Both the position numbers and the translations under genes were made by a program. DNA of 48,875 nt, from the NCBI GenBank assembly GCA_021823405.1, contig JAKAOA010000007.1:1-48875 (forward strand), read 5' to 3'. Origin of the DNA: Bacteroidota bacterium. Lineage in GTDB: Bacteria; Bacteroidota; Bacteroidia; JABEUT01. The notes under the pieces were generated by a model. It did no database searches. It saw only the letters and a program-made list of their open reading frames with translations, and was not told the origin of the DNA. This document shows, one piece after another, positions 7,226 to 17,726 of the stretch (positions within the stretch are counted from its first letter, which is position 1; the number at the start of each line of letters is the position of its first letter).

Positions 7226-8539
7226 TCAGGATACGGCTATGCCGAATTTTTTTTGCAACATATTGGTGGTAGTCGAGCCTGGTCGTTCAATCGGGAAGCC
7301 AAGCACTCTATCCCATATCAACGATGCAAGAACCCCCAGCGCCCTCGACACACCGAACAATACAGTATAATAGTCGTATTCTACTATGCCGTAATGAATG
7401 AGTAATACTCCCGAATGCGCATCTACATTAGGCCACGGGTTCTTTATCTTACCGGTGGCTTGCAGTATAGGCGGCGCTACTTCATATATCATCTGAACTA
7501 TTTCGCATAGGTCGTCTTTTTTGATATACTTGGTGAAAAAATCCTGTTGGGCGGAAAAACGCGGATCTGTTTTGCGCAGTACCGCATGTCCGTAACCCGG
7601 TACCACCCTTCCGTCTGCAAGCGTTTTTTTAATATAGTCGGCAATCTGGTCTTTAGTAGGCAAGCCGCCGCCCAGATTCTGGCGTAATTCGAATATCCAT
7701 TTTACCACTTCCTGATTTGCCAGTCCGTGGAGCGGTCCCGCAAGTGCGTTCATACCTCCGGCAAAAGCGAGGTAAGGGTCGCTAAGTGTGGAACCAACCA
7801 GATGAGTGGCATGAGCCGAAGCGTTACCGCCTTCATGGTCGGCGTGTATGGTAAGATAAAGGCGCATTAGTTTGTAAACGTCGTTATCGTCGTACCCGAG
7901 CATGTGCGCCAGGTTGGCAGCCCAATCCAGTTTCGGGTCGGGCTCTATATGTTCGTTCTTTTTGTATTTCCTCCGGTAGATGTAAGCGGCAACGCGGGGC
8001 AGGCGGGCGATAAGGTTCATGGAATCTTCGTACACGTGGTCCCAATAATCTTTTTTGTTCATGCCTTTGGCGTAAGCAGAAGTGAACAGCGATTCGGTTT
8101 GCATGCTCATAACTCCTATGCTGAACTCCGTCATGGGATGGGTGGTAACCGGTAAGGAATCGAGGGTATCGAACACATGGCGCGGCACAATACTTCTTCT
8201 CGCCCAGTTATTGGTCAGCTCAACTACGTCTTCGGACGTGGGCAACTCACCCATGAGCATCAGGTAGAAAATGCCTTCGGGCAAGGGTTCAGTACCGTTA
8301 GGGGCTTTGGGCAGTTTAGCCCGCAGTTCAGGTATGGAGTATCCGCGAAAACGTATTCCTTCTTCGGGGTCAAGTTTCGACGTTTCAGTAATAAGTCCGG
8401 TAATGCCGTGCATACCGCCATAGATTTGAGCGATGGTGTATTCTCCGAATTTTTTGTCGCCGCTCTCTTTTATGAACTTTTTTACATTTTCCGCTTCGGT
8501 GCGGGCTTTTGCAATAAATTTTTCTTTCAGTTTATCCAT
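7226..8539 (-). CDS. gltA: Citrate synthase, eukaryote-like type
   Basis: A 437-aa enzyme that condenses acetyl-CoA and oxaloacetate to open the TCA cycle. The citrate synthase signatures are HADHEGGNASAHATHLVG, GPLHGLANQEV and VPGYGHAVLRKTDPR, which carry the catalytic histidines. An Asp in the C-terminal region is also expected but was not assigned. The N-terminal extension and motifs such as SLFTSAYAKGM resemble the mitochondrial-type enzyme, a form found in many Bacteroidota. It begins 2 nt after the enolase stop, so eno and gltA form one operon joining lower glycolysis to the TCA cycle. Confidence 0.95.
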   Translation of the reverse strand: MDKLKEKFIAKARTEAENVKKFIKESGDKKFGEYTIAQIYGGMHGITGLITETSKLDPEEGIRFRGYSIPELRAKLPKAPNGTEPLPEGIFYLMLMGELPTSEDVVELTNNWARRSIVPRHVFDTLDSLPVTTHPMTEFSIGVMSMQTESLFTSAYAKGMNKKDYWDHVYEDSMNLIARLPRVAAYIYRRKYKKNEHIEPDPKLDWAANLAHMLGYDDNDVYKLMRLYLTIHADHEGGNASAHATHLVGSTLSDPYLAFAGGMNALAGPLHGLANQEVVKWIFELRQNLGGGLPTKDQIADYIKKTLADGRVVPGYGHAVLRKTDPRFSAQQDFFTKYIKKDDLCEIVQMIYEVAPPILQATGKIKNPWPNVDAHSGVLLIHYGIVEYDYYTVLFGVSRALGVLASLIWDRVLGFPIERPGSTTTNMLQKKFGIAVS

Positions 8540-8541
8540 AG

Positions 8542-9840
<1,299 letters not shown>

Positions 9841-9877
9841 TCAGATTAAGTTGGGACTTTCCTCACTTTTCAGGCAT

Positions 9878-9885
9878 CAAAATTA
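9878..9885 (-). promoter_or_regulatory. -7 promoter box for eno-gltA
   Basis: On the minus strand this reads TAATTTTG, an exact TAnnTTTG match 50 nt ahead of the enolase ATG. No convincing -33 box was seen. Confidence 0.5.
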
Positions 9886-10096
9886 CAAATAAAGTTTAAC
9901 GGAAATAACGATTGGCTGTTAAAAAAATAGAAATAATGATTTTTGGGACAGAGCGCGGAAAATGAGGATTTTAAGGCGGTCATCCGGCGCTTGTTAAGGA
10001 ATGTTCCGCGGTAATGCCGTCATGAGCCGGAATAGAGGCGGAAAATAGGATAAATAAGCGCCGCTTGCCTCTATTTTGTATTTTAGTCAGCCGCTT

Positions 10097-11437
10097 ATGA
10101 AGCTATATCAATATATCAGTTCCATTCTGCAAATAAATACCGAGGAGGATAAGAACCGTTTTTATAAGGTGCTGTTGCCCACGTTTATGGTTCAGGTGGG
10201 CGGTACAGCCATTGCCACTCTCGTAAGCTTAGCTATGGGCAGAAGTATGGGTCCGGCTAAATACGGCATATACATCTATTGTTTTTCAATAGTAATGGGT
10301 ATAGTTAATTTTATGGTTTACGGGCTTAACCTGCTGTCGCTAAGAGAAACATCCGGACTTCTGGCAGTAGGGAAATTGCAACAGTGGAAGGGATTTATGA
10401 GGTGGAACAGCGCCACCCTTTTTGTTTTGTCGGCGGGAGGGAGCATACTTACAGTTTTAACGGTATATTTTTTCCCTGTGCTCCCGAACAGCGCCTATCG
10501 GGTGCCGATGCTGATTATGTGCAGCGCCATACCGCTTTATTCTTTCCTGCTTCTTTTCGCCTCTGTTCTGCGCGGTATGCATAAGATACTGCTCTCGCAG
10601 ATATCCGAAAAGATGGTTCGCCCCGCTTCTTTGCTCCTTATGCTTGTTGTTTTATATTTTTTTGAGCGGCATATTACTTTATACCCTGCACTGATATTCA
10701 ATTCGCTATCGTGCGCGGCAGGGTTGATTTTCGTGCTGATAAAGTACCGTAAAGCAGCCGCTCCCCTTGTAAAAAATCTCATTCCCGAATACGAAAAGAA
10801 CCGCTGGATAAGAGAGGTGTCGGGGCTTTTTCTGTTCGGAATACTGGTTGGCATCGACTCGCAGATAGATGTATATATGCTTGGTTATCTGAAACCGCCT
10901 GCCGACGTAGGGGTGTATAAAATTGCAAACAATGTGGCGCTGGTTACATCGTTTTTCCTTACCATTTCGAACATTGTGCTCGCTCCGTCTTTCGCACATC
11001 TTCATGTATTAAAGGAACGCGACCGTTTGCAACATCTCATTACCCAGACAATACGTTGGGTAATGTTGCTTACGGCGCCCATTGCCATTACGGTGATGGT
11101 TTTCAGCAGTCGGATTTTATCATTGTGGGGTCCCGGTTTCGAGAACGGCAGATATGCGCTGATAATACTCTGCACGGCTCATCTGATTAACTCTGCTTTC
11201 GGTTCTGTCGGCAACCTGGCGCTTATGAGTAAATTTGAAAAATATAACGGCATTGTTATAGCAATGAGTATTGTAATTAATATTGCGCTCAACTTAATAC
11301 TTACGCCCCGGTGGGGTTTCAACGGTACCGCGCTTGCATCGGGCATTAGCATTGTAAGCTGGAACGTTACCCTGTTCTTTATCATTAAGCGTAAAACGGG
11401 TATAAGGGCGTGGGTGTTTTCACCGGGTAAGAATTAA
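10097..11437 (+). CDS. Polysaccharide flippase (Wzx/MOP family)
   Basis: A 446-aa integral membrane protein with about 12-14 hydrophobic segments and little else, typical of the MOP flippase superfamily that moves lipid-linked saccharides across the inner membrane. The start is taken at ATG 10097. An upstream in-frame TTG (10076) would add 7 residues but overlaps a likely -7 region. The gene lies 11 nt upstream of galE, and an O-antigen-ligase-like gene follows on the other strand. This context supports surface polysaccharide export. The family call is firm; the substrate is unknown. Confidence 0.82.
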   Translation: MKLYQYISSILQINTEEDKNRFYKVLLPTFMVQVGGTAIATLVSLAMGRSMGPAKYGIYIYCFSIVMGIVNFMVYGLNLLSLRETSGLLAVGKLQQWKGFMRWNSATLFVLSAGGSILTVLTVYFFPVLPNSAYRVPMLIMCSAIPLYSFLLLFASVLRGMHKILLSQISEKMVRPASLLLMLVVLYFFERHITLYPALIFNSLSCAAGLIFVLIKYRKAAAPLVKNLIPEYEKNRWIREVSGLFLFGILVGIDSQIDVYMLGYLKPPADVGVYKIANNVALVTSFFLTISNIVLAPSFAHLHVLKERDRLQHLITQTIRWVMLLTAPIAITVMVFSSRILSLWGPGFENGRYALIILCTAHLINSAFGSVGNLALMSKFEKYNGIVIAMSIVINIALNLILTPRWGFNGTALASGISIVSWNVTLFFIIKRKTGIRAWVFSPGKN

Positions 11438-11448
11438 ATTTTGACGAC

Positions 11449-12504
11449 ATGGCAGATGCTGAATTTAAAATACTGGTAACGGGCGGAGCAGGGTATATCG
11501 GCTCGCATACCATAATTGATATTCTGGAGCATACATCATGGCAGGTCATCTCAACCGATAATTTCTCCAATTCGGCGCCTGACGTATTTGAACGGATAAG
11601 GAAAATAACCGGCAAAAAGGTTAAGAATTATAATGTGGACTTATGTAATCGCTCTTCAGTCGAAAAAATATTTACAGAAAACAGGGATCTGAAGGGCATC
11701 ATACATTTTGCCGCCTTTAAATCGGTACCGGAATCGGTTGAGAAGCCATTGCTCTATTATCATAATAATATTGAATCGCTGATAAATCTGCTCTCCTGCG
11801 CCGAAAAGAATAAAATACCCCATTTGATATTTTCCTCATCCTGTTCTGTTTACGGAAACATTAAACGGTTGCCTGTAAATGAAAGTACGCCTATGGGTAA
11901 CGCCGAATCGCCTTACGGGTTTACTAAACAGATAGGTGAGCGCATTCTTTCGGATATCGCCAATGGCGCGAAGGGATTTCATGCCATTGCATTACGTTAC
12001 TTTAATCCTGTGGGAGCTCATCCTTCCGGACTGACAGGCGAAATAAGCACCCTGAAGCCCAATAATCTTGTCCCGATGATTACGCAAACAGCCATTGGAA
12101 GACAGAAAGAGCTGACTGTGTTTGGCGACGACTACAATACCCGAGACGGGACCTGTATTCGCGACTATGTGCATGTGTGCGATATAGCAGCCGCACACAG
12201 GGCTGCGCTCCTCTATCTGAACAAAACCCGCGATGCGAAGGCATATTCCGTTATAAATTTAGGCAAGGGGAAAGGTGTAACCGTAATGGAACTAATACAT
12301 AGCTTTGAGAAGGTTAGCGGTAAAAAACTGAAATATAGAACAGGCAAGCGGCGCGAAGGAGACGTGGAAGCTATTTATTCCGACAGCTCGCTTGCAAAGC
12401 GGGTACTCGGCTGGGTTCCGCAATACTCGATAGAGGATATGATGAAAACCGCATGGCAGTGGGAGCAAAATCAGGCCGCATTAAACAAATGGCGCAAGCG
12501 TTAA
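11449..12504 (+). CDS. galE: UDP-glucose 4-epimerase
   Basis: A 351-aa extended short-chain dehydrogenase. The NAD-binding motif GGAGYIGSHT starts at about residue 11. The catalytic Ser lies in SSSCSVYG and the Tyr-Lys pair in SPYGFTKQIGE. RYFNPVGAHPSG and RDGTCIRDYVHVCD are specific to GalE-type epimerases. It interconverts UDP-glucose and UDP-galactose and is co-directional with the flippase, so it probably supplies sugar for the same polysaccharide. Confidence 0.92.
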   Translation: MADAEFKILVTGGAGYIGSHTIIDILEHTSWQVISTDNFSNSAPDVFERIRKITGKKVKNYNVDLCNRSSVEKIFTENRDLKGIIHFAAFKSVPESVEKPLLYYHNNIESLINLLSCAEKNKIPHLIFSSSCSVYGNIKRLPVNESTPMGNAESPYGFTKQIGERILSDIANGAKGFHAIALRYFNPVGAHPSGLTGEISTLKPNNLVPMITQTAIGRQKELTVFGDDYNTRDGTCIRDYVHVCDIAAAHRAALLYLNKTRDAKAYSVINLGKGKGVTVMELIHSFEKVSGKKLKYRTGKRREGDVEAIYSDSSLAKRVLGWVPQYSIEDMMKTAWQWEQNQAALNKWRKR

Positions 12505-12523
12505 CGGGCATCGTTCTTTGCAA

Positions 12524-14122
12524 TCAGAGGAAGAGAAAGAACGCATTAAAGAAGGCATAAAAAGTGGCGCCTGCCTGTGTTTCAAGGGTGTCTTCCGTTA
12601 GTATGGCAATCATGAAAATAAGCCAGAAGATAAAATAGGGATAGGTGTAAATCTTTCCTGTTTTGAATGCAGGATAATAGAGCGTAAGCAGAAACCAGAG
12701 CATTCCTATAACGCCGAAAGCGACTCCTATCTCAAGGTACTGGTCGTGGCTGCGTAACCGTGATTTTTCATCGAGGGAGGAGTTCAACCGGTTGTACATA
12801 TCTGCAAATGCTATTCGCACATCGCCTGTGCCAACGCCTGTCAACCAATGGTTTTTTATGATATGAACTGCTGCCCGCCAGAACTCGAAACGCTGTGTGA
12901 GCGAGTGTCCTGTTGCGCCTCCGCCATGCCTGTATTCGCGTAATTCCCAGAACACCTGATATATGCGGTAAGACATGCTTGTTAATGAATTAAAGCGATA
13001 GTTCGGTATGCCGTTCTCTATCGCTTGAATATCGCTTTGCGAAAGACGGCTTATGCCTGCGGAATCTTTACGAAGGTTTTTCGATGCAAGATAGCGCATC
13101 AGGGTGTACTTTATGCCGTTCCCTTTTATATCTGTGCTGTCGAACGGTATTTTACTGCGGCGGTTCCAGCCCTTTTTCATTTCGGGTTCGCATTGGTAGA
13201 TGGCTACATAATGACCGTTTTCGGTGTGATAGTCGGTTGTGTCATTCTGGTAGTTGTTCCCTTGAGCCGTTTTCTTATCAAGTTTGGAGAAGATGACCGA
13301 ATCGTGATGCGGAAAGTAGTGGCGTTCAAAATAGAAAACATACCCGGCGCTTCCCGCTATCGTAAGCGCGGAAAGAACGGTTAATATCGCACCGTGAGCG
13401 TATTTTCCATGCCTGAACCTGCGGTAGCCGTATATGAGGAATAAGACGGAAGCAATTACCACCAGCATAATTACGGCAGTAAGCGACTGCATGATGAACA
13501 GATAAACAACCATCCATGCCGCCCACAGCAGCAATAGCGTTGATAATAAGGTAAACTTATTGGACAATATATAGTGTATTAGCAGGTAGAATGACAGCAC
13601 GAGCATCATACCAACCCTTACAGGGTCTACAAATGTTGAGATTTCGCGAATGTCGGTGAACTGACGGGTTACCAAAAGATATACTCCGTAAAAAGTGGAA
13701 AAGGTGACCGACAGCATAAAGACGAGAAAGATAAAACGCTTTTCCTTTAAGGTAATTACACCCATGGAGGAGAACAAAAAAGGCAGCAGGAAAAGTGGGA
13801 TTTTTTTTCGTACATCCTCCAGCCCATAGTCCATTCCCGCCGGCGAGGTGTATAGTAAACCTATCAGGTGCATTACGAAGAAAGAACACAGCAGTAACGC
13901 AACAGGATTGGCAATGAACCGTTTCAGTTTCGCTAGTACGCTCCCCTCAATCAGCCAGTTACCCAAAAGAAGAAACTGCGGAACGCTTGTAAGGAATGTA
14001 GAGGTTGGCAAGCCGACCATGAGCAGGGCAAGAGCGCCTACGTATATATAATGATACACAGTCATTGGTATCCCCAGCGGGCTGCGCATTTTACCATTAT
14101 TCAAGGGGCTTATTTCATTCAT
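12524..14122 (-). CDS. O-antigen ligase / polymerase-like membrane protein
   Basis: A 532-aa protein with about 10-12 transmembrane helices. Near residue 410 there is a loop containing RFEFWRAAVHIIKNHWLTGVGTG, the hallmark of the Wzy/WaaL (O-antigen ligase, PF04932) family, where an N-H-x-x-x-G-x-G-x-G pattern recurs. It probably ligates or polymerises surface glycans in the periplasm. It is convergent with galE (19-nt gap) and forms one surface-polysaccharide locus with the flippase. Ligase and polymerase cannot be separated from the sequence. Confidence 0.8.
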   Translation of the reverse strand: MNEISPLNNGKMRSPLGIPMTVYHYIYVGALALLMVGLPTSTFLTSVPQFLLLGNWLIEGSVLAKLKRFIANPVALLLCSFFVMHLIGLLYTSPAGMDYGLEDVRKKIPLFLLPFLFSSMGVITLKEKRFIFLVFMLSVTFSTFYGVYLLVTRQFTDIREISTFVDPVRVGMMLVLSFYLLIHYILSNKFTLLSTLLLLWAAWMVVYLFIMQSLTAVIMLVVIASVLFLIYGYRRFRHGKYAHGAILTVLSALTIAGSAGYVFYFERHYFPHHDSVIFSKLDKKTAQGNNYQNDTTDYHTENGHYVAIYQCEPEMKKGWNRRSKIPFDSTDIKGNGIKYTLMRYLASKNLRKDSAGISRLSQSDIQAIENGIPNYRFNSLTSMSYRIYQVFWELREYRHGGGATGHSLTQRFEFWRAAVHIIKNHWLTGVGTGDVRIAFADMYNRLNSSLDEKSRLRSHDQYLEIGVAFGVIGMLWFLLTLYYPAFKTGKIYTYPYFIFWLIFMIAILTEDTLETQAGATFYAFFNAFFLFL

Positions 14123-14202
14123 CGGTTCTATTTTTCCGGAAGCGGCGAACGCAAGAGAGCGCTTTTGCCTGTGTGCATAACAAACGACTATTGACTAACC
14201 GC

Positions 14203-14210
14203 TATCTTTG
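14203..14210 (+). promoter_or_regulatory. -7 promoter box for purD
   Basis: TATCTTTG, an exact match, lies 19 nt before the purD ATG (14230). This position helps fix the start codon, because the longer reading frame would begin inside the divergent gene. Confidence 0.65.
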
Positions 14211-14229
14211 CACAAAAATAACGATTACA

Positions 14230-15504
14230 ATGAATGTATTATTGTTGGGTTCGGGTGGCAGGGAACACGCCCTCGCATGGAAAATAGCTCAAAGCCCTTT
14301 ACTGAACAATTTATTTATTGCGCCCGGCAATGCGGGCACGGCGTCTGTCGGAGTCAACCTTAATATTGATATTCTCAATTTTGATACGCTTAAGAAAATT
14401 GTTATTGAGAAAGAGATAGAACTTGTAATACCCGGACCGGAAGAACCTCTTGTAAGGGGCATTTACGACTATTTTCATGGCGACAAGGACCTTTCAGCAG
14501 TTGCCATACTCGGTCCATCGCGCATGGCAGCCAATCTGGAGGGCAGCAAGGACTTTGCCAAACAGTTCATGGCTAAATATAACATTCCCACCGCAGGTTA
14601 CGGCGTATTCGATAAAAACACGATCGAGAAGGGTGTGAATTTCCTGCGTTCGTTGCGTGCGCCCTATGTGCTGAAAGCCGATGGTCTTGCGGCGGGAAAA
14701 GGCGTTTTAATCGAACACTCCATCGAGGAAGCTGTAACTGCTTTAAAGGAGATGGTCATCGGGGAAAAGTTCGGCGCGGCAAGCAGGAAGGTTGTTATAG
14801 AGGAGTTTCTGTCGGGCGTAGAACTATCGGTCTTTGTTCTTACTGACGGCAAGAGTTATATTTTACTACCCGAGGCGAAGGACTACAAGCGGGTAGGGGA
14901 GGGCGATACCGGACCGAATACGGGGGGCATGGGAGCTGTTTCGCCGGTGCCATTTGCCTCCAAAGCGTTCATGGAAAAGGTTCGGAAGCAAATCATAGAG
15001 CCGACACTGGACGGGTTGAAAAAGGAAAAACTGGAATACAGGGGTTTTATCTTCTTCGGACTGATGAACTGCGATGGCATTCCGAAAGTAATAGAGTACA
15101 ACGTGCGCATGGGCGACCCCGAAACAGAGGTGGTGATACCCCGCATAAAGTCGGATATTCTTCCGCTTTTGCTTGCCGCCGCAAAGGGCGGATTCAATGG
15201 CACAACGTTAGAAATTGATGAGCGCCCCGCAATTACGGTAATGCTCGTTTCGGGAGGTTATCCGGGTGAATACGGTAAGGGAAAAGTTATCCATGGTTTG
15301 AATAAAACCCGCGACAGCATTGTGCTTCATGCAGGCACAGCAGCCGGTAACGGAAATATAGTAACCAACGGAGGCAGGGTGCTTGCCGTTACCTCTCTGC
15401 GAAATACCATGCAGGAGGCGCTGGATGCCTCTTACAATAATCTGAAAGAGATAGATTTTGAAAACAAATATTACCGCCGCGATATAGGCAAGGATCTGCT
15501 CTGA
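14230..15504 (+). CDS. purD: Phosphoribosylamine-glycine ligase
   Basis: A 424-aa ATP-grasp ligase for the second step of purine synthesis. It opens with NVLLLGSGGREHALAWK, the conserved PurD start. Other motifs are PGPEEPLVRG, the ATP-binding LKADGLAAGKGV, DGKSYILLPEAKDYKR, GPNTGGMGAVSP and RMGDPETEV. An in-frame extension of 55 codons upstream overlaps the divergent O-antigen gene and lacks homology, so ATG 14230, just after a -7 box, is chosen. Confidence 0.96.
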   Translation: MNVLLLGSGGREHALAWKIAQSPLLNNLFIAPGNAGTASVGVNLNIDILNFDTLKKIVIEKEIELVIPGPEEPLVRGIYDYFHGDKDLSAVAILGPSRMAANLEGSKDFAKQFMAKYNIPTAGYGVFDKNTIEKGVNFLRSLRAPYVLKADGLAAGKGVLIEHSIEEAVTALKEMVIGEKFGAASRKVVIEEFLSGVELSVFVLTDGKSYILLPEAKDYKRVGEGDTGPNTGGMGAVSPVPFASKAFMEKVRKQIIEPTLDGLKKEKLEYRGFIFFGLMNCDGIPKVIEYNVRMGDPETEVVIPRIKSDILPLLLAAAKGGFNGTTLEIDERPAITVMLVSGGYPGEYGKGKVIHGLNKTRDSIVLHAGTAAGNGNIVTNGGRVLAVTSLRNTMQEALDASYNNLKEIDFENKYYRRDIGKDLL

Positions 15505-15529
15505 CGGGTAACCGTACTTCAGGTATCGT

Positions 15530-15931
15530 TTAATAGCTAAGAGAGAACATTCCCAGAAGAGAAACTATGAAATAAGCCACCAGGGCTTGCGCCCCACCAT
15601 AATCCTTGGCTATCCGTTGTCCGAAAAAAAGACAGACAATGGTGCCGGCGCAAAAGAAATCGCCAAATAAAGGCACCGTATAATTATGCTGCCACAAAGC
15701 TACCAATCCTGCTGCCGACAATAAACCGGATAAAAGTTCCAGGACTGTCAGCTTGAAGAACAGCAAGGGAACCAGCGGTTTTAAAAAAGTTTTACTGAAA
15801 TGCTCTTTTGTAAACGCGAGTTCGCTTTTCCAGTTAAAAATTTTATCCAAGCCCGACTGTATGAAAAGAATCGCAAAGAATATACCGATAAAGGAATTAA
15901 TTATCTCAATTGAGCAGCTCAACCCCATCAT
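15530..15931 (-). CDS. DoxX-like membrane protein
   Basis: A protein of about 133 aa with four hydrophobic segments. It has the DoxX-type opening GIFFAILFIQSGLDKIFNW, with the SGLDK signature in the first helix. Members of the family sit in the inner membrane and are linked loosely to redox or thiol chemistry; the function here is unknown. ATG 15931 is preferred over an upstream TTG. It is convergent with purD. Confidence 0.7.
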   Translation of the reverse strand: MMGLSCSIEIINSFIGIFFAILFIQSGLDKIFNWKSELAFTKEHFSKTFLKPLVPLLFFKLTVLELLSGLLSAAGLVALWQHNYTVPLFGDFFCAGTIVCLFFGQRIAKDYGGAQALVAYFIVSLLGMFSLSY

Positions 15932-15956
15932 ACCATACAAGTTTTAGGGTGTTTTT

Positions 15957-17600
15957 TTAATTTTTTTCAAGCGTAATATCCTCGGTCATAGTATAGGTTC
16001 CGGTCGGCGATGATGGCAGTTTTACAGGGGTATTGCTTGTTTTATATCCTTTATATGCCACCCTTATCTTATATCTTGAGTTCGCCTTCAGCGTTATGAA
16101 ATAGTTGCCCTCACTGTTTGTTTTAAGCGACGCCACTTTAACGTTTGTACTATCGCTGATACTTACGGCGGCATCCTGTATCGGCTTGCCTTTTGGGTCT
16201 GATATTTTACCGCGAAGGATGGAAAGTCCTGTCGGTTTGCCTGTTCCGGCATTCGCGCCAAGCAGAGGGTACGACGATAAGTCAACCCTGTAAATATCCC
16301 GTCCTCCCAGTCCGCCTTTGCGGTTACTGGCGAAGTAGGCGTAGCGTGTATCCGCCGACATGGAGAAGCTAACGTCTGTATTGACGCTGTTAATAGGGTA
16401 GCCGAGGTTTACGGGTTCAGTCCACGACCCTGTGTCGTTCTTAACCGACTTGAAAATATCGTAAGAACCCATTGAATTATGCCCTGTGGAGCTGAAGAAC
16501 AATGTTTTTCCGTCGGGAGCCATCGACATGCCGCCTTCGTCGTAAGCAGTATTAATTACCGGTCCCAGATTTACAGGTTGACTCCACAGTCCTTTATCAA
16601 TCCTCTCGGAAGAATAAATATCCGCATTACCGTAGCCGCCAGGTTTTTCGCTAATAAAGAATAGCGTGTTGCCATCGGGCGAAAGGGTAGCGCAATCTTC
16701 GTAATAAGATGTGTTAATGGGTTTCCCTATCGGTTTGGGCTGTCCCCATCTGCCGGAACGTTCTTTTTTCGATAAAAATATATCCCCGCCCAAAGCGTCA
16801 GTGTTGTTATTCTTATAAAGGAACATGGTAAGCCCGTCTGGTGAAATGCTGGAACAAGCGGTTTTGTCGTTAGGGGAGTTTACAAATCCCTCTACCGGAT
16901 AGGATAGCCCCCATTTGTTATTTGCCGAATCCCAGCGTGATATATAGACGTTGTCGAGCAGGTCGTCGTTGCCGTTTTCGTCCTTTGGGACTTTTGTAAG
17001 GGGTCTTTGCGAAGTAAATATAAGCGTTTTTCCGTCGGCGGTTACCGATGGGCTTTTTTCATCGTAAGCGGTATTAATTGCGACACCGAGATTCTCTACC
17101 TGAACATTTACAGGATGAGCCATCAGGTCTTTTGCCGTATTGCATTGCTGTAGATATTGATCTACCCCGCTCTCATTTATTCTTGCTTCATTATTTTTTA
17201 CCAGTTCCCTGTATTTATTAAATTCCGAAATGGCGGAGTCCAGCTTAAGCGTTTGCTGGTAAGATAAGCCGAGTTTAAGGTGCAGGTAATCGTCGCATAC
17301 CGGATCCTCCTTTTCGGCTTTTTGAAAATAGCCCACCGACTGGTCGTAGTCGCCCTGTTCCTGGAAACACTCGCCTAAATGAAACGCCGCTTCGGCATCG
17401 TTTGGCTTAAGAGCCAGAATTTCGTTATAAATGCGTATTGCAGTCGGCAGGTCTCCGGAGAGATACGCCTGGCGGGCTTTGAATTTTTTTGCGTTCAGGT
17501 TCACATTATCTATAACCGATAATTTATCCGATTGGGCGAACCCTGCTGTGCAGCAGTGAATAAGAACCGATAAACATAAGCATTTGAAGATGATTTTCAT
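15957..17600 (-). CDS. Exported TPR / PD40 beta-propeller protein with CarboxypepD_reg-like C-terminus
   Basis: A 547-aa protein with a signal peptide (1-22) and TPR-like repeats (about 35-150). At least five PD40/WD40-like blades follow (S-x-D-G-K-T-L-x-F pattern: TADGKTLIFTSQRP, SPDGNTLFFISEKP, APDGKTLFFSSTG). The C-terminus is a carboxypeptidase-regulatory-like beta-sandwich (about 460-547, LRGKISDPKGKPIQDAAVSI). This is the domain order of PorE of the type IX secretion system, except that the C-terminal OmpA domain is absent and the stop follows the sandwich. It is probably periplasmic or outer-membrane associated. The role is unproven. Confidence 0.8.
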   Translation of the reverse strand: MKIIFKCLCLSVLIHCCTAGFAQSDKLSVIDNVNLNAKKFKARQAYLSGDLPTAIRIYNEILALKPNDAEAAFHLGECFQEQGDYDQSVGYFQKAEKEDPVCDDYLHLKLGLSYQQTLKLDSAISEFNKYRELVKNNEARINESGVDQYLQQCNTAKDLMAHPVNVQVENLGVAINTAYDEKSPSVTADGKTLIFTSQRPLTKVPKDENGNDDLLDNVYISRWDSANNKWGLSYPVEGFVNSPNDKTACSSISPDGLTMFLYKNNNTDALGGDIFLSKKERSGRWGQPKPIGKPINTSYYEDCATLSPDGNTLFFISEKPGGYGNADIYSSERIDKGLWSQPVNLGPVINTAYDEGGMSMAPDGKTLFFSSTGHNSMGSYDIFKSVKNDTGSWTEPVNLGYPINSVNTDVSFSMSADTRYAYFASNRKGGLGGRDIYRVDLSSYPLLGANAGTGKPTGLSILRGKISDPKGKPIQDAAVSISDSTNVKVASLKTNSEGNYFITLKANSRYKIRVAYKGYKTSNTPVKLPSSPTGTYTMTEDITLEKN

Positions 17601-17726
17601 ATAGGGGGTTTAGATTTATGCAAAGGTAGTTAAAAATCGGCTTAAATATGTTCATTCTATCGCCAAATAATTTATCACCTGCCAAGTTAAAAAAATATTA
17701 CCTTTATTCCCTGCTGAATATTGCTT

